Translations under genes and position numbers: made by a program
NCBI RefSeq assembly: GCF_019175285.1
Contig: NC_056527.1
Coordinates: 109,316,586 to 109,380,585, forward strand
Origin: Sceloporus undulatus
Lineage: Eukaryota > Chordata > Lepidosauria > Squamata > Phrynosomatidae
DNA: 64,000 nt
Reading direction: 5' to 3'
The notes under the pieces: generated by a model
What the model saw: the letters and a program-made list of their open reading frames with translations, nothing else
Told to the model about the DNA's origin: nothing
The model's database searches: none
Shown: one piece after another, positions 1-11,516 of the stretch
Numbering within the stretch: the stretch's first letter is position 1
Layout: each line of letters begins with the position of its first letter

Positions 1-696
1 CCACCTGGATTGCCTTGGTAAGAGACCAGAATGAGCCTGGGCCCAGTAACATGAACTCAGTTCCGGCAATGTCATCTCCAAGGAAGAGTGACACAAACCA
101 GCTGTTGCCAAAACCTGCTGCCAAACCACCGATTACAGAAGAGACTTGTTTGGTCCCCCACAGGTCAAGCATGCAGAATCTCCCAAGCTCTCCTGACGAG
201 TACAGGATGCCTACTACCTGCTGTAAGCGTCGGACCAAGTTTCGGTCAACAACTGAGCAAATGACACCTCCTCAAGTGCCACGCCCTGCTGGGGAGATCT
301 TATCTCCTTTGCTTTCCTTAGCTCTCCCTCTCTCATTCTCTCCTTATGGAGGTGACAGAGAGCTCCAGGCTCCTGAAGCCCCAGCATTGCTACTCCTGTC
401 CCGATTTTCTCAAGCTGAGGATCCCAGCCGTAGCTTGGTGACACCAACAACACTGCGAGGGTTGCTGCGCTATGTGACTGGGAGCCCTGCGCCCTCATCT
501 CGCTGCCTCCGGTTGCTGCATCGACTTACCTGCAACCCAGCTTGCTTGGAAGCCTTTGTTCGTTCCTATGGGGCCTCACTCATCCGATCTTGGTTAATAC
601 TTGGGGTGTCACCTGAGCAGGCTGCTTCTGCTGTTGCTGCTGAACGTGAAGAAGAGAAGTTTGAACAGCTTGATACCAGAAGATTCAAGGAACTTG
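1..696 (+). CDS. ARMC5: ARMC5 coding exon (partial, armadillo region)
   Basis: Open from the edge in the frame beginning at base 3. It encodes a low-complexity Ser/Pro linker, then leucine-rich helices ([35 protein letters not shown]). The donor is GTATGT at 697, and the exon ends one base into a Gly codon completed at 2292. Confidence 0.9.
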
Positions 697-3600
697 GTAT
701 GTGTTTTGGCAGTCAGCCTTGTGGTCCTATACAGGCATGAGCAACTTTCTCAGGCCAGGGGGACATATGAGACCAATTCAGAAGCCATCAGAGGATGCAT
801 CACTGCTGGATCTACTGCCTTTGTTTGATGCAAAAATCCAGCAATCCCTGGGGTGGCTTCCCTTTAGTTCAGTTGTGTGGCAAAGCATCTTTCTGCACCC
901 TACTGCTGTTTGGGGAAGCAGGGAGAGTTTGGGAAGTAATGGCAGAGAGGAAGAATAGCATGGGGAGTTTAAAGAAGAAGAAGCTATGAAAAAAAGTGAA
1001 GGGAAGTGGGGTGAGTGGGAAGAATTACACCAGTGTTTGGGGAAGCAATGAGGGGAGGGAAGTGAGGCACATACTGGGAGTTTCAGGTTTTAGTAGTGGT
1101 TTAAACAACAAAAATGCCCTTTGTGCTGCCTGCAGCCTACAGGTGATGCATTGTCAACATGAAATATATTGAATACAGTACAAATTTACAAAGATACTAA
1201 TCTTGGGTGTAAGGTTGTATTCAGTATATTTCTGGGGTTTCCTCATGAGCTAGGAAGGGTTCCTCTGCCTCAATCGTTTAAGTCTTCCCTTGGTGTATTG
1301 GCAGGTCACTGAGCCATTAGGAAGCTAATGGTTTTAGTCTGAATTAATGGTTCTTGCTCTTTGTTCTCCACAACAGGGTATACTGTTAGTTTTATTAAAC
1401 CTCAGGACCACTTCTTAGTGCTACAGCTTAGCCATATATGAAACATGCAAAGGAGGTGTTGACAACTTTGAGGGATCATGGAGCCACTTTTTGACCCCCA
1501 GTGTCATATCACAGACCCAGAAATGCTTAAAAAACAAAATCTAGACGTGGCTTAAAGTCCAGTGCCAGACTGTTTCTTTTTATCTTTGGGAGTGTCCCTG
1601 TTACCTATACTCAGATAAAACAGCTATGTCTGAGCCCTCCAGGAGTGCAAAAATGTAATTTTTCAGTCCAGTTTTTGGGAAGATCCAAAGGATGCAAAAA
1701 ATGCCTGAGCAGCAGCACTTTACTAATCTTAATGTAAAATAACATCACAAAGACCCCCTGTGCGGATATATGTAGTGCACCTTCACTATAGAATAATCAT
1801 GAGCCTCATTCATTGGATTTAAGGTCAAATAGAACCTCTTGTTTCCCACATAGTTAGCAGAGTCAGCATCCACAATGCAGAAATAATCCAGTTTTACACT
1901 GCTTTAGCTGCCATGGCTCAATGCTGTGGAATTCTGGGAACTATAGGTTTGTGAGACATTTAGCTTCTTCTGTCAGAGAGCTCTGGTGCCACAACAAACT
2001 ACAATTCCTTGAATTTCATAGCATTGAGCCATGGCAGTTAAATGTCATCAAACTGGATTATTTCTGCATTGCGAGTGTGGCCAGAAACAGATAAACATAA
2101 AATGGAGTGTGAAATAGTATGTGGGTATTAAAGGTATTGTGATATGGAAAAGTCTGATGTGGTGTTATGTTCCTCAAAACAAGTAGCCTTTCTCTTATAG
2201 AATTGAAATAAATACCCCCTCAGCAGGGGTATGTGTGTTGAGTTCAGATTCTAACATGTTGCTCTTCCTCCCCCCCCCCCCCATCCTCCAGGAGAGACAC
2301 TACTGATGAATCTTTGTGTACAAGCAGAGTCCCCCTTTGGTGTGGGTGTCCTCACTCATATGCTGCTGTCAGGCTCTGAATTGGACCAGGTAGCCTGTGC
2401 GCTTGCCCTTCCCATTATCTGCAGGTAAGTATGATGCTTCTGCATGGATCAGAGGGACTCCCAAACTAGGTTGAGGAGAGGAAATGGTATGGCTGATGCT
2501 TATTCTTCCTACAGCTGCTCCTATTATTTCCTGTGGCTGCCCAAATAGTGGCAGTGATTCTGAGTGAGTGACTGGGCCATGGGTTCATTCATCCCTAGGA
2601 CTGGGAAGCAGCAAAACTACATGTCAGTATTTACTCACTACCCTCACATATACCAAATGATCTGCAAAAGGGGAAGGATGTACATTTGGTGGGGCTAGTG
2701 GCTAGCATCTCCGCACCCACCATGACCTGGTGCAGACCACACCATCTCTGGAAACAATAAATGGTTGGAAGTCTTCTTTCAGTTTCCTTTATCTTTTTAA
2801 AAACATCTCAAATAATAATCACCTTAATAACTATTTCAAAAATACAAATATAAACATCTTTTATATCAATTAACACATTTTAAAAAATTAATTGATATTA
2901 TCTTTCAGAAGATAATATTGATATTATTGATTCAGTCTATGCAGAAATTGCCATGCCGTATAGCTGATAGTATAGTTGATAAGAGGCAACCACATTCTCT
3001 CTAAGGAGTCGTCATATGCTTGTTCCTTCACTTGTCTTATTTAGTGTGCTTAGTTTCTTCAGCTAACTTCTAAACTGTTGCACTGTTGGATTCTCTTTCC
3101 AGTTACTCACAAAGATTTGTTTTGCTGCCACAAACAGGAAGGAAATAAGATTTTGTTGGAAATAAGCTGGTATCAAGATTTAGATGAAAGAATAAATGCT
3201 CTAAAGGCATCAGGGTCAGCCCTGGTTAGTATTTAGACTGGGGACTGCCAACAAATACCAGGTGTGGTAGTCTGTATTTTAGAGGAAGGCAAAATCGCCT
3301 CTGAGTATTCCTGCCTAACAAAACCCTGTGAAATTCATAGGGTTGAATTAGTTGACAGGTGACTTCACATCAAGATTTAGAACCATAGAGTCAGAAAGAA
3401 CCACAAGGGCCATGTAGTCAAACTCCCAGCCATGCAGGTATAACCAGCTAAAGCACTCCTATCCAACCTGTGTTTAAAGAACTCCCAGAGGAGGAGAATC
3501 CATCACCCTCTGAGACAGTCTATTCTGCTGCCAAACAGCTTTTATAGCAAAAGCATTTCTATACCATTTATTGGTGCACTTAAGGACTTCCTAAGAAGTT

Positions 3601-6600
3601 TATATGGCGGTTACACACCGCCATTTAGTACGTAATGAATACGTACTAGGTTAGGAAGGGGCGGTGCTTCCGCACCCCCCTAACCCTAGTAAGTTTCTGT
3701 ACGTACATATGGCGGCGGCCGTTCCACACAGCGGCCGCCATATTTACTATCGGACGCTGTGCGTCCGCACGTGTCGCGGCGTCTATGAGTCGCGAGTCCG
3801 CCCCTGGCGCTCGCGACGTCATAGAGGCGTCGCTTAAAGAAGCTCCATTTTGGAGCTTCTTTTTCGGTCCGTGCGGGAGCCGCGCGGTGTGGCTGCTGCG
3901 GCTCCCGCACGGAGCAAGCGGCGGGCGGGCAGACTGCCGCAAAGCGGCGGGCTGTAACCCCCATTGTGTAAGCTAATTACCCTCAACAAGCTGGTTACTC
4001 ATTTTAGTGACCTATGGAGGATGCCAGGCTGAGTCGACTGGCTTGGTATTGAACTCACAACCTTTAGTTTTTTATTGAATGGCTGCCGTACAAGCATTTA
4101 ACCACTGTGCCCACCAGGGCATTAAAAAGTTCTTCCTAATGCGTAAATGGAATCTCCTTTGGATCTTGAATCCATTGGTTCAAATTAAATTAGCAAAGCG
4201 TCCAGGATCCAGATTAATATTTTGAGAGGTAATTATATTAATTTCTGCTTCTGCTTTTTGCCAAAACTCCTGCAAGGCATTACCACTGAGGGAAAATAGG
4301 TTCCAATATACCACATCCTCTCTACCACATCCTCTCTAACATATTGCTGAACTCAAAGTATAGAATTGTCTGTAGAATCATTACGTAGAGAGATCTTGTA
4401 GCACCTTTGAGACTAACTGAAGAAAGAAATTGGCAACATGACTTTTGTAGACTTCAGTTTACTTCCTCAGATGCATTTGTAGCAAGTAGATTGAAGTCTA
4501 CGAAAACTCATGCTGCCAATTTCTTTCTTTCAGTTAGTCTCAAAGGTGCTACAAGATACTGCTGAACTGGTTTGTAAACCCGCCTTAATTTAATATGATG
4601 CAATACTGTCTTGACCATCCTCTTCAAAAAAATGTGAAAGAGATTTCAGTTGATTAAAAACAAAAACAAATTATGGCCTGTTAAAGACAGCCAAATAAAG
4701 CTGCTTCGTACAGTGGAGGCATGGTGTTTCAATGATGCATGCGTCCTAAGAGTCCAGAAGCCACCAAAGCCACACTCCAGTCGTTAGGGCTGGAATGTGG
4801 CTTTGGTGCGGCTTCTGGGCTCTTAGGACGCATGCATCATTGAAACCCATGCTCCATGTGACTCGAAGCAATTTATTTTGGCTGTTGTAACAGGCCAAAG
4901 ATTCCCAATATCTTTCATTTGTCTTAACCTAGGTCTGCTCTCATGTCAATTTCAGGGTGCGTGTTATAATTAGATGTTGATAACAATAATTTATATGATT
5001 GATACCAATCCCTTTCATTGAAGTTTACTTTATAACCATACTTTCAATTGTAGAAAGTGCCCCAGTAGCTTGATGAGGGCACTATATTGAAATTTAAAAA
5101 GCGCAAGACCTGGTATATCTGAAACCATTAATTTGCAGTAGATGGTAGCTTACCTTTGATTGATCTCAATTATAGTATTTTGTCTGCATGAAAGAAAAAT
5201 GGATTTATCAGGATAGGAGTTTATAGGGAGAAGCCAGAAATTAAATGAGTATTCCATACTTCCTTCAGACTAGTAAAGTGATGTAAAGAAAGTGATTGTT
5301 TATATTGTGTTGTTTTGCATGCTTTCAAGTTGTTTCCAATTTAAGCAACCCTAAGGCAAACCCATCATATGGTTTTCTTGGTAAGATTTGTTCAGAGAAT
5401 GGTTGCCTTTGCCTTCCTCTGAGCTGAGAGAGTATTTTCTTGCCCGAGGCCATTCTGTAGGTTTCTATGACTGAGAGGGGATTTCAACCCTATTCTCTCA
5501 GAGTTGTAGCCCAACACTCTTACGACTAAATACAGTCTGTCCTTGCCTTACGCGGGGGATCCGTTCCGGATCCCGTCGCGTAAGGCGAATTCCGCCTATG
5601 CTCGAGCCCCATTGGAAACAATGGGGCTTGTGCGCAGCAGCGCAGGAGCGCGCAGGGCGCAATGGGAGCACATGCCCATTCAGTTGAATAGGACGCGCTG
5701 CCCCGTGCGCGCCCCGCAGCTTGAGCGCGTATGCTCAAGGCCGCGTATGGCGTGCCCGCGTATGACGTGGGCGCGCTGTATACTGGCTCCCACTACCTCA
5801 CATTTGGCTCATTCTTTTGTTTACTACTGACATATTTTTTTAATCCAAATAAAGATATGTGATGTTAAAATTAATCTTCTGATCAACCCAAACATTTTCT
5901 GCATTCTCATTCATTACTGGAAGAAGTTGATGCAATTAAAAATCAGCATATTTATGAATATTAGGGACTCAGTTCTTTGTTACAGCATTTTGATAAATCA
6001 CACTTTCCCCAGTTCATGGGTTTCCTTCTTTATTAAAGATAAATGAATTGAAAATATATTGCCATGTTTTAAGAAATTCAGCCATCAGTAGTACTGTTGG
6101 AAGAACTTGAAAAAGAAATTTTAATTTGGGCAGGGCTCTCATTTTAACTTCTGCTATCCACTCCAGCCATGACAAACTAAGATTTGATCAGTATGCAAAG
6201 GGATCTTGTAGCACATTTGATATTAACAGAAAGAAAGAAGCTGGTAGCATGAGCTTTTGCAGACTTGCATCTACTTCCTGGACCATCCAGATCATACATC
6301 TGAGGAAATTGACACAAGTTGACGAAATCTCATTTCCAACTTCTTTTTTTCAGTTAATCTCAAAGGTGCTACAAGATCCCTTTGCATACTGATTTTAAAG
6401 ACAAACATGGCTATGTGAATTCTAACACCATGATAAGCCTTGGCCAGTTCTTCAGATCTACTTCTCTTCATTCTTTTATTATGATTATATTTCCTCAGAT
6501 TCTTAAAATTTGAAGGGATATTTATTTCTAGGTATATTATTAGCTTGTCTTGTGCACTCAAACCATGTCTTTGTTGCTTGCAGTTTCCTAAAACTCTTTG

Positions 6601-7967
6601 TATTTTATCAAACTTTGGAGGGCTTTTAAAAGAAGCAGTATACCTCTTGGAAGCTTCTTTTTAAAAAATTAAATGTACAGCAGTTGAGGGGAAGAAGGCT
6701 TTGGTCACTCTTAAACAAGACAGAGATCTTAGGCAGTGTTTCACAGGCAGTTAAACAGTGGAAATCATTTCCATAGGGTGCGGTGATGATCACCAACTTG
6801 GATAGTTTTAAAATGGATTTAGACAAATTTACCAAGGTTAAATTCATCAGTGGCTGCAAATCATACAGTTGCCGAGGATGACAAGTGGGAGGGGGTGCTT
6901 AATCTTCAATGTCCTGATTGTGGGCCTTCCCCAAGTGTACACTGAACCACTCTGGGAACAGAATACTGAACTAGGTAAGACTTAAGTCTGATTCATCTTG
7001 GATCCTAGACTTTTTTTTAAGATCCACAAAGTGATGTGGAAACACTGGGAAAGAATTGTGTGTTGCTGCTGGGACTGTGTTGTTGTGCAGGAAAAGTCTT
7101 TGTGGTCAAGAGAATTACATTCATGTGGTCCTAAATGTGATGCTTTTTCTTTTCCTGCCTTGTTTCTGAAACAGGAAGGATTCCCTTTGCCGAAAATTGC
7201 TACTGGACCTCTCTGGCCTGCGCCTCTTGCTGGGAGCCCTGGTGCGGGACCCCGACCCTATTTTTGTCTTCTATGCCTCAGATTGCCTCTCCCTCCTCCT
7301 GCGTGCCCCATCCCAGAGTCCTGTCCAGGTCTTGTCTCCTGCCCTGAAGCGGCCCCGCGTGGGTTCCCCACTGCCCTGCTCTTATTCCCGCCTCACAGAT
7401 GAAGGCAGGGCTGACTTACACTTCCAGCTCGATTCAGGTCTCATGGTGCCCGCCGCACGCCAGGCTGTCAGTGAAGCCTCTGAGGTCTTCTGTGCCATGC
7501 TGAGTGGAGGATTCGCTGAGTCAAGCCGCACCACAGTGACACTTCACGACGTGGCACCAGACCCATTCCTTGCTCTTATGCACTTCCTCCATGGTTGCCG
7601 TGGCAAGCCCTGCCCATTGTTAGGCATGTCGTTCCCCCTCTCTTTAGCCGAGGAGATTTTCACAGTTGCCGAACAGTATCTCCTGCCAGGCCTCCAATCT
7701 CTGGTGGACGGTGTTCTGTGCCAGGACTTCCTGCACCTGGGTACTCTAGGCAAGGTGTACCGTTTGGCTGAACAACAGAACCGTTCTCGCCTACTTCAGC
7801 GGTGTGTAGTCTACACCCTCCAGGAGGTGGTAGACCCCACCTGCCGAGCTGCTGGCTTGGCTGAGTTACTCCAATCAGCTGGCAATCCCACTGGGCTGGC
7901 TGAGGAGTTGCTCCGGGTGGTGGTGGAGTCCCCATGGGGCTCTGGTGCTGAGGGCCAGCTGGGCTGA
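1..7967 (+). CDS. ARMC5: Armadillo repeat-containing protein 5, C-terminal 539 residues (gene cut by left edge)
   Basis: The gene enters from the left edge. Its visible coding exons are 1-696, 2292-2424 and 7175-7967 (TGA at 7965-7967). They join in frame across GT/AG introns in phase 1 and phase 2, giving 540 codons including the stop. The first exon carries armadillo-type helices ending in ERE..FKELG, the second continues with [20 protein letters not shown], and the last holds a BTB domain ([20 protein letters not shown]) and a BACK-like helical tail. From family knowledge, ARMC5 is a cytosolic armadillo/BTB protein that acts as a CUL3 substrate adaptor and is linked to RNA polymerase II subunit turnover and adrenal growth control. 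The BTB and linker match the family along their length and no frame break is seen. The 5' part of the gene lies outside the window. Confidence 0.93.
697..1865. other. ARMC5 intron, no recognised element
   Basis: Intronic sequence of ordinary composition. No coding frame, RNA gene or repeat family was recognised on either strand. Confidence 0.5.
1866..2082. mobile_element. Palindromic MITE, family A, copy 1
   Basis: Two arms of about 90 bases are inverted copies of each other: the left arm has GCAGAAATAATCCAGTTT and the right arm the complement AAACTGGATTATTTCTGC, with GCCATGGCTCAATGCT mirrored inside. No coding capacity. The same element recurs at seven other sites in the window. The class is not certain. 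Confidence 0.75.
2292..2424 (+). CDS. ARMC5: ARMC5 coding exon (armadillo region)
   Basis: The acceptor CAG ends at 2291 after a run of about twelve C residues; the donor is GTAAGT at 2425. It reads [18 protein letters not shown].. to ..ALALPIICR and ends in phase 2 (AG of an Arg codon). Confidence 0.9.
2425..3240. other. ARMC5 intron, AT-rich stretch
   Basis: Intronic, with an AT-rich block at about 2790-2940. No gene or clearly assignable repeat was seen. Confidence 0.45.
3240..3365 (+). mobile_element. 5S-derived SINE body fragment
   Basis: It contains the body TTTTAGAGGAAGGCAAAATC, then CTCTGAGTATTCCTGCCTAA and the GAAATTCATAGGGTT..GACAGGTGACTT tail, matching in the opposite orientation the body at 11829-11965. 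The 5S head is missing. Confidence 0.5.
3550..4118 (-). mobile_element. tRNA-derived SINE, family 2, interrupted
   Basis: Read on the minus strand, it starts GGTGGGCACAGTGGTTAAAT (box A region), has a box-B-like GTGAGTTCAATACC, then GACTCAGCCTGGCATCCTCC and a body shared with 38630-38775. It is split by the hairpin element at 3605-3963. Confidence 0.6.
3605..3963. mobile_element. GC-rich multi-hairpin element, copy G1
   Basis: Very CpG-rich against AT-rich surroundings. The ends are imperfect inverted repeats (TGGCGGTTACACACCGCC left, complement of GGCGGGCTGTAACCCCCA right). Successive hairpins run from a TACGTAC/CTAACCCTAG arm, through ATATGGCGGC..GCCGCCATAT and AAAGAAGCTCCA/TGGAGCTTCTTT, to a 16-bp stem TCCGTGCGGGAGCCGC/GCGGCTCCCGCACGGA. 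No coding capacity was seen; short open frames here are shadows of the palindromes. Confidence 0.75.
4391..4558. mobile_element. Foldback MITE, family B, copy 1
   Basis: Inverted arms: AGATCTTGTAGCACCTTTGA at the left, its complement near the right end. It recurs at 6189 and 17560, with one arm at 9131. Confidence 0.65.
4675..4896. mobile_element. 222-base foldback element, long perfect-type hairpin
   Basis: Arms of about 105 bases: GGCCTGTTAAAGACAGCC at the left and the complement GGCTGTTGTAACAGGCC at the right. The inner stem holds TTTCAATGATGCATGCGTCC and its complement, with only about 9 bases of loop. No coding capacity; non-autonomous DNA transposon of uncertain superfamily. Confidence 0.7.
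5310..5788 (-). mobile_element. tRNA-derived SINE, family 1, interrupted
   Basis: Reverse-oriented SINE: tail GTGCCTTCAAG side at the left, tRNA head at the right (TTTCAACCC as box B remnant). It is split at a TA by the MITE at 5531-5780 and resumes as ACTGGCTC. Confidence 0.65.
5531..5780. mobile_element. Tc1/mariner-type MITE, CpG-rich, with TA duplication
   Basis: Begins TACAG and ends CTGTA, with TACGCGGG-type inverted termini (CCTTACGCGGG left, CCCGCGTATGACG right). It has GC-rich hairpins inside and no open frame of its own. It sits inside a SINE at a TA dinucleotide. Confidence 0.65.
6189..6392. mobile_element. Foldback MITE, family B, copy 2
   Basis: Bounded by CAGTATGCAAAGGGATCTTG and its complement near the right end. 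It has the longest termini of the family in this window. Confidence 0.7.
6620..6985 (+). mobile_element. LINE (CR1-like) 3' end fragment
   Basis: Resembles the 3' region of squamate CR1-like LINEs: ATCACCAACTTGGATAGTTT, then TTTAGACAAATTTACC, and near the end CTGGGAACAGAATACTGAAC. No coding frame remains. Confidence 0.5.
7175..7967 (+). CDS. ARMC5: ARMC5 terminal coding exon (BTB/BACK)
   Basis: The acceptor AG is at 7173-7174. It starts [16 protein letters not shown], then has a linker with LKRPRVGSP, the BTB fold (about 7430-7640) and a BACK-like tail ([20 protein letters not shown]). It ends SGAEGQLG and stops with TGA. Confidence 0.93.
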
Positions 7968-8088
7968 GGGAGTCATGAGCACACACACATACACACATTT
8001 TCTCTTCCTCCTCCAGGCTTTCACCCGTGACTCAAGTACTGATGTGGCCACGTGACACACAAGCACAACACCTGCATGAGTGTTGAAG

Positions 8089-8094
8089 AATAAA
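8089..8094 (+). terminator. ARMC5: ARMC5 polyadenylation signal AATAAA
   Basis: A canonical AATAAA lies 122 bases past the ARMC5 stop and is the first such hexamer downstream, so the 3' UTR is probably short (7968 to about 8115). Confidence 0.7.
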
Positions 8095-10330
8095 TGGAAC
8101 GATGCTCAAAGAAAGGGTAGTGTGGGTGAATGAATGAGCCTTGCTATGGGCTGAAGTTCGACCTCCTCATGGGATAAACCTGTGAGGAGGATGACAGAGC
8201 AGTAAGCATCCTGTGGTAACATGGTGATGTGTACGTGTGTAAAATAGGATGGAGGCAGAACTTGACAAAGTTATTTTTCGGGACTACAACTCCCAGAACC
8301 CCTAAGCCATGCTGACTGGGATTGTGAGTATTATCCCCTCAAAAAGTAATATTTTCAAACTTTGGGCGAAGGTGATTGTGTGGAGAGTTGCAGGGCAACC
8401 TATTGGTTAAAAGAAGGGCAGATGAACTGGATTACAAACTGGCCTCTGATTTTGATCTGAAGCAACAAATGGACATTTGGGGTGGGATGGGGTAGGATAT
8501 TTCTTCCTGGCCAGAACTATACAAACTCCAGCCCAATTTTTTATGATGGGCTTGGTAGAAATTAGCATAGGGCCCCCTTCTGGACTAGGATAGGACCTCT
8601 TTTGGGAAATACACATGTAGGAGGTTGCCTTTTCACAGCAGCTACTCCAGGAGTGGCTGTCCTAGCTAATAGATTTGGAAGAATTTATCAGTGGCTCTCA
8701 GGAAAAAGTGTGAGAGGCTGCAGGAAGCTGGGTCTTGTGGGTTGGGGCTGAAAGGCTGAAGGCATGCAGGGTGCAACCAAGTTACTGAATTGCTTGCCTC
8801 CTCCCCAGGCATGTGACAGCAAGAGAAGCCTGCAGAGGAGTGTGTGTTTTCTGAGAGATGCTTGAATAGATATAGGGGTCCTGGCCTAGTCGTTCCTCTG
8901 GGATTGCATTGCATATAAGCTATTGTACATAAGAGAAATACAGACAACAAAGAGGTGCTCACCTTTCTCTCTGGCTTTGTCTTATTTCTGTGATTGAACA
9001 AATAGGATCTTAGATAACTTCTTACAGGTTGAAAATGGATATAAATCCAAATGGACATAAACAAATGCCTTGTTTAGAGGCAACCTTTCTGAAAATCAGT
9101 TAATTGAACCAGAGCTTTAACAAGGTGCCATTTTTTTCTCTCAGTCTCAAAGGTGCTACGAGATCTCTATATATTTTCTCACCAGTTTTGCTATCCTTTT
9201 AATGTATGGGGTGGTTCTTGTCTGGTGTGGAGGATGAAACTTCTTTAATCAGTTGGGTCTGCTGGTCAGTGGCGGAGACTTCAGTTGACTTTCTCATGCC
9301 AGCGAATCTCCTCTGAGTTGGATTGAAAGGCCTCCTAGGTCTTTCCCCAGCCTGCCCCTTCCTCCCTTCCCCATCTCCTTTCCACACCAAGAACAGGAAA
9401 CGCCTGTTTCTAACTGCATCCAGATGGGCTGGGGAGGGGGAAGAGGGAGGAACCACTTCCTGCAAGCCTGGTTCCTATAAACCCTGTTCATATAGCATCG
9501 GGTGGGAGAAGATTTTCCCCCCGCTGACTGTTCTCATATTTGTCCCATTTTCTCTTGCTCACCTTTTTTGCAGGCTGGCTGACATCTGGTTTTTCATGGT
9601 ATTTACTGGGTGTCAAAAACTGACCGATGGTTAACCACTGCTCAGTGTGCCTTTACTGCTCAGAGAAGGTTTGCAATATCCAGTTCTGTTCTTTCCCCCC
9701 TGGGATGCTTGAAAAAAGAATAGATGGATAGTTCTGGAGTTGTGTAACAACTCTGTCCCACCACTGGTCACTTCCCGGTCTTACTCCAATTCCTGAGCAT
9801 GTGAGAAGCATTTCCTATCACTTTACTTCTGCCAACAAAACTGTCACTCCTGCTTAGTTTCTGAATGACCAGCTGTTCTGAAAAGCAGAGAGGCAAAAAG
9901 CAGCACAAATGGTGCCAATTCGACTTATCACAGTTCACGTTCACTCCACAAATTGGGTGCAGAAGCAATCCAGATTGAGCAATTTGACACTGGACCTGTG
10001 CTTTTTTTGGGCGGGGGGGGGGGGGTGTTGGTTTTTTTATACAAGAAATTCAGATACAGTCTTGGGAAGTTGGAGTTGGCTCACATCTGTGGCAATGCCA
10101 GATCCATTATCTAGCTGTTATTTTCATGAGATCTAGTGTCACGTCATGCCAAAGCCTTTACAAAGTAGTTTTGTAGTTTCTAGTATTCTAGAAAATTCAG
10201 AAGGTCCTAAATTTGACGGTTACAGCTAGAGCTTTTTCAACAAACACAACAATAGTCTCCAGTTCCAAAGTTCAGTTTGAGGTAGTCAGTGGCAGTCCCT
10301 TTTACACAAATTATACTTAAAGTTTATACA
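8095..10330. other. Intergenic DNA between ARMC5 and TGFB1I1
   Basis: No gene was recognised. It contains a single arm of foldback family B at about 9131-9170, a short ACTACAACTCCCAGAA fragment of a DNA-transposon type at about 8283, and a G homopolymer at about 10011-10025. Confidence 0.5.
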
Positions 10331-10436
10331 ATGCTGTAAAGCAGGGGTGAGAATTGAGTGGTCTTCCAGACGGGGTTGGACTGTCTACTCGAATCAGCAT
10401 TGCAAATAGTGAGGAGTTTTGGAAGCTGAAATCATT

Positions 10437-10592
10437 AAACTCACTGGGTGACCTTACAAGTCACATGCTCTCAGCCTCAAGGGAAAGCAATGGCAAACAT
10501 CTGAACAAATCTTGCCAAGAAAACCCCAGGATAGGTTTGCCTTAGGGTTGCCACAAATTGGAAACAACTTGAAGGCACACAACAACAACAAA
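10437..10592 (+). mobile_element. tRNA-derived SINE, family 1, 3' part
   Basis: Has CACTGGGTGACC, CTCAGCCTCAAGGGAAAGCA and AACAAATCTTGCCAAGAAAA, and ends in CTTGAAGGCACACAACAACA. The tRNA head is absent. Confidence 0.7.
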
Positions 10593-11286
10593 TAATCTAT
10601 ACGTAGTCATTTTTGTTTTCTTAATGGTCAACTATAAACTTGCCTTTACATTTTCTTCCTTGACTTTCTTCAATAATTGTTTTAAGCCTTTACTATTTTC
10701 TCCTGGTTGCATGGTGTCATCTACATATCTTTGATAACCCTTCCTCCAATGTTCATGCCTCCTTCTTCCGAGTCTAATCCTGCTTTATGTATGATAAATT
10801 CAGCATGTAAATCAAATAGACAGGGTGGTAAAATATAGCCTTGCCTAACAACCTTGCCAAGTGGAAACCATTCTTAGTTATCTGTGGCTGGCATGTTCAG
10901 AGGGTGGTAGCATGGAAGTATGTGGGATATATATGCAGGCAAACATCAGGAATAAATTCTTTCAGATCAAGGTCCTCATTTTGGATTGTTGCATCCTAGG
11001 TTTTTTGTGGTAAAAGATATTCAAAAGGAGTTTATCATACCTCCTCCTTAGCAGTACTAGCAGGTTTTTTAGCTATCGTGCCACTGCCGTTGTCTCTGAG
11101 ATCCTCCACTAGTGTCACACTCTACTACTGCTGCTGCTCAATATCTGGCACATTTAGTCTGGCTCCTCAGCAAAAGCCTGAAATCCTACAAGCAACGCTG
11201 CTGCCATCATCATAACCTCATGCCTCACAGGAGCACCCAATCCCCCCACTGTGGAAACATGCCATTAGTGGGAATATTTATAGGTA

Positions 11287-11516
11287 CAGTGGGCCCTTGG
11301 TATCTACTGGGGTTAGTTCCAGGACCCCCTGGATACCAAAATTGATGCATGTTCAAGTCCCATTAAATACAATAGCATCATAAAATGATACCCCTTATAT
11401 AAAATGGCAAAATCAAGGTTTGCTTTTTAGAATATTTATATATATGTTCTATAATATTTTCAAGGTGTAGATGCTTGAAGCTGTGGATAAAGAAACTGGA
11501 TATGAAGGGCCAACTG
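11287..11516. mobile_element. pogo/Tigger-like MITE, copy T1
   Basis: Starts CAGTGGGCCCTTGGTATC after TA, and ends AAGGGCCAACTG. The internal TTCAAGTCCCATTAAATAC block is shared with copies at 13429, 21115 and 61390. Confidence 0.7.

Larger units (their letters stand above)
3378..4220 (-). mobile_element. Old CR1 LINE 3' fragment, interrupted
   Basis: The pieces 3378-3543 and about 4124-4220 match the CR1 3' regions at 28609 and 53376 (for example AGAATCCATCACC then GTTCTTCCTAATG). The intervening ~580 bases are a tRNA-derived SINE that itself carries a GC-rich hairpin element. Divergence from the other CR1 copies is visibly higher, so it is older. Confidence 0.65.

Noticed and set aside
3630-3690. 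CTAACCCTAG as interstitial telomere sequence
   Set aside because: The CCCTAA-like unit is single and part of a stem repeated in the other G copies; not a telomere tract.
3646-3976. Overlapping open frames on both strands in G1
   Set aside because: The Arg/Ala-rich peptides arise from CpG-rich palindromes; not conserved with frames in G2-G4.
7660-7998. 112-codon minus-strand frame antisense to the ARMC5 BTB exon
   Set aside because: Shadow of the ARMC5 terminal exon; no supporting features.
9430-9500. TTCCTATAAACCC and CCACTTCCTG as a promoter with a TATA box and an ETS site
   Set aside because: No gene starts nearby; short motifs like these occur by chance.
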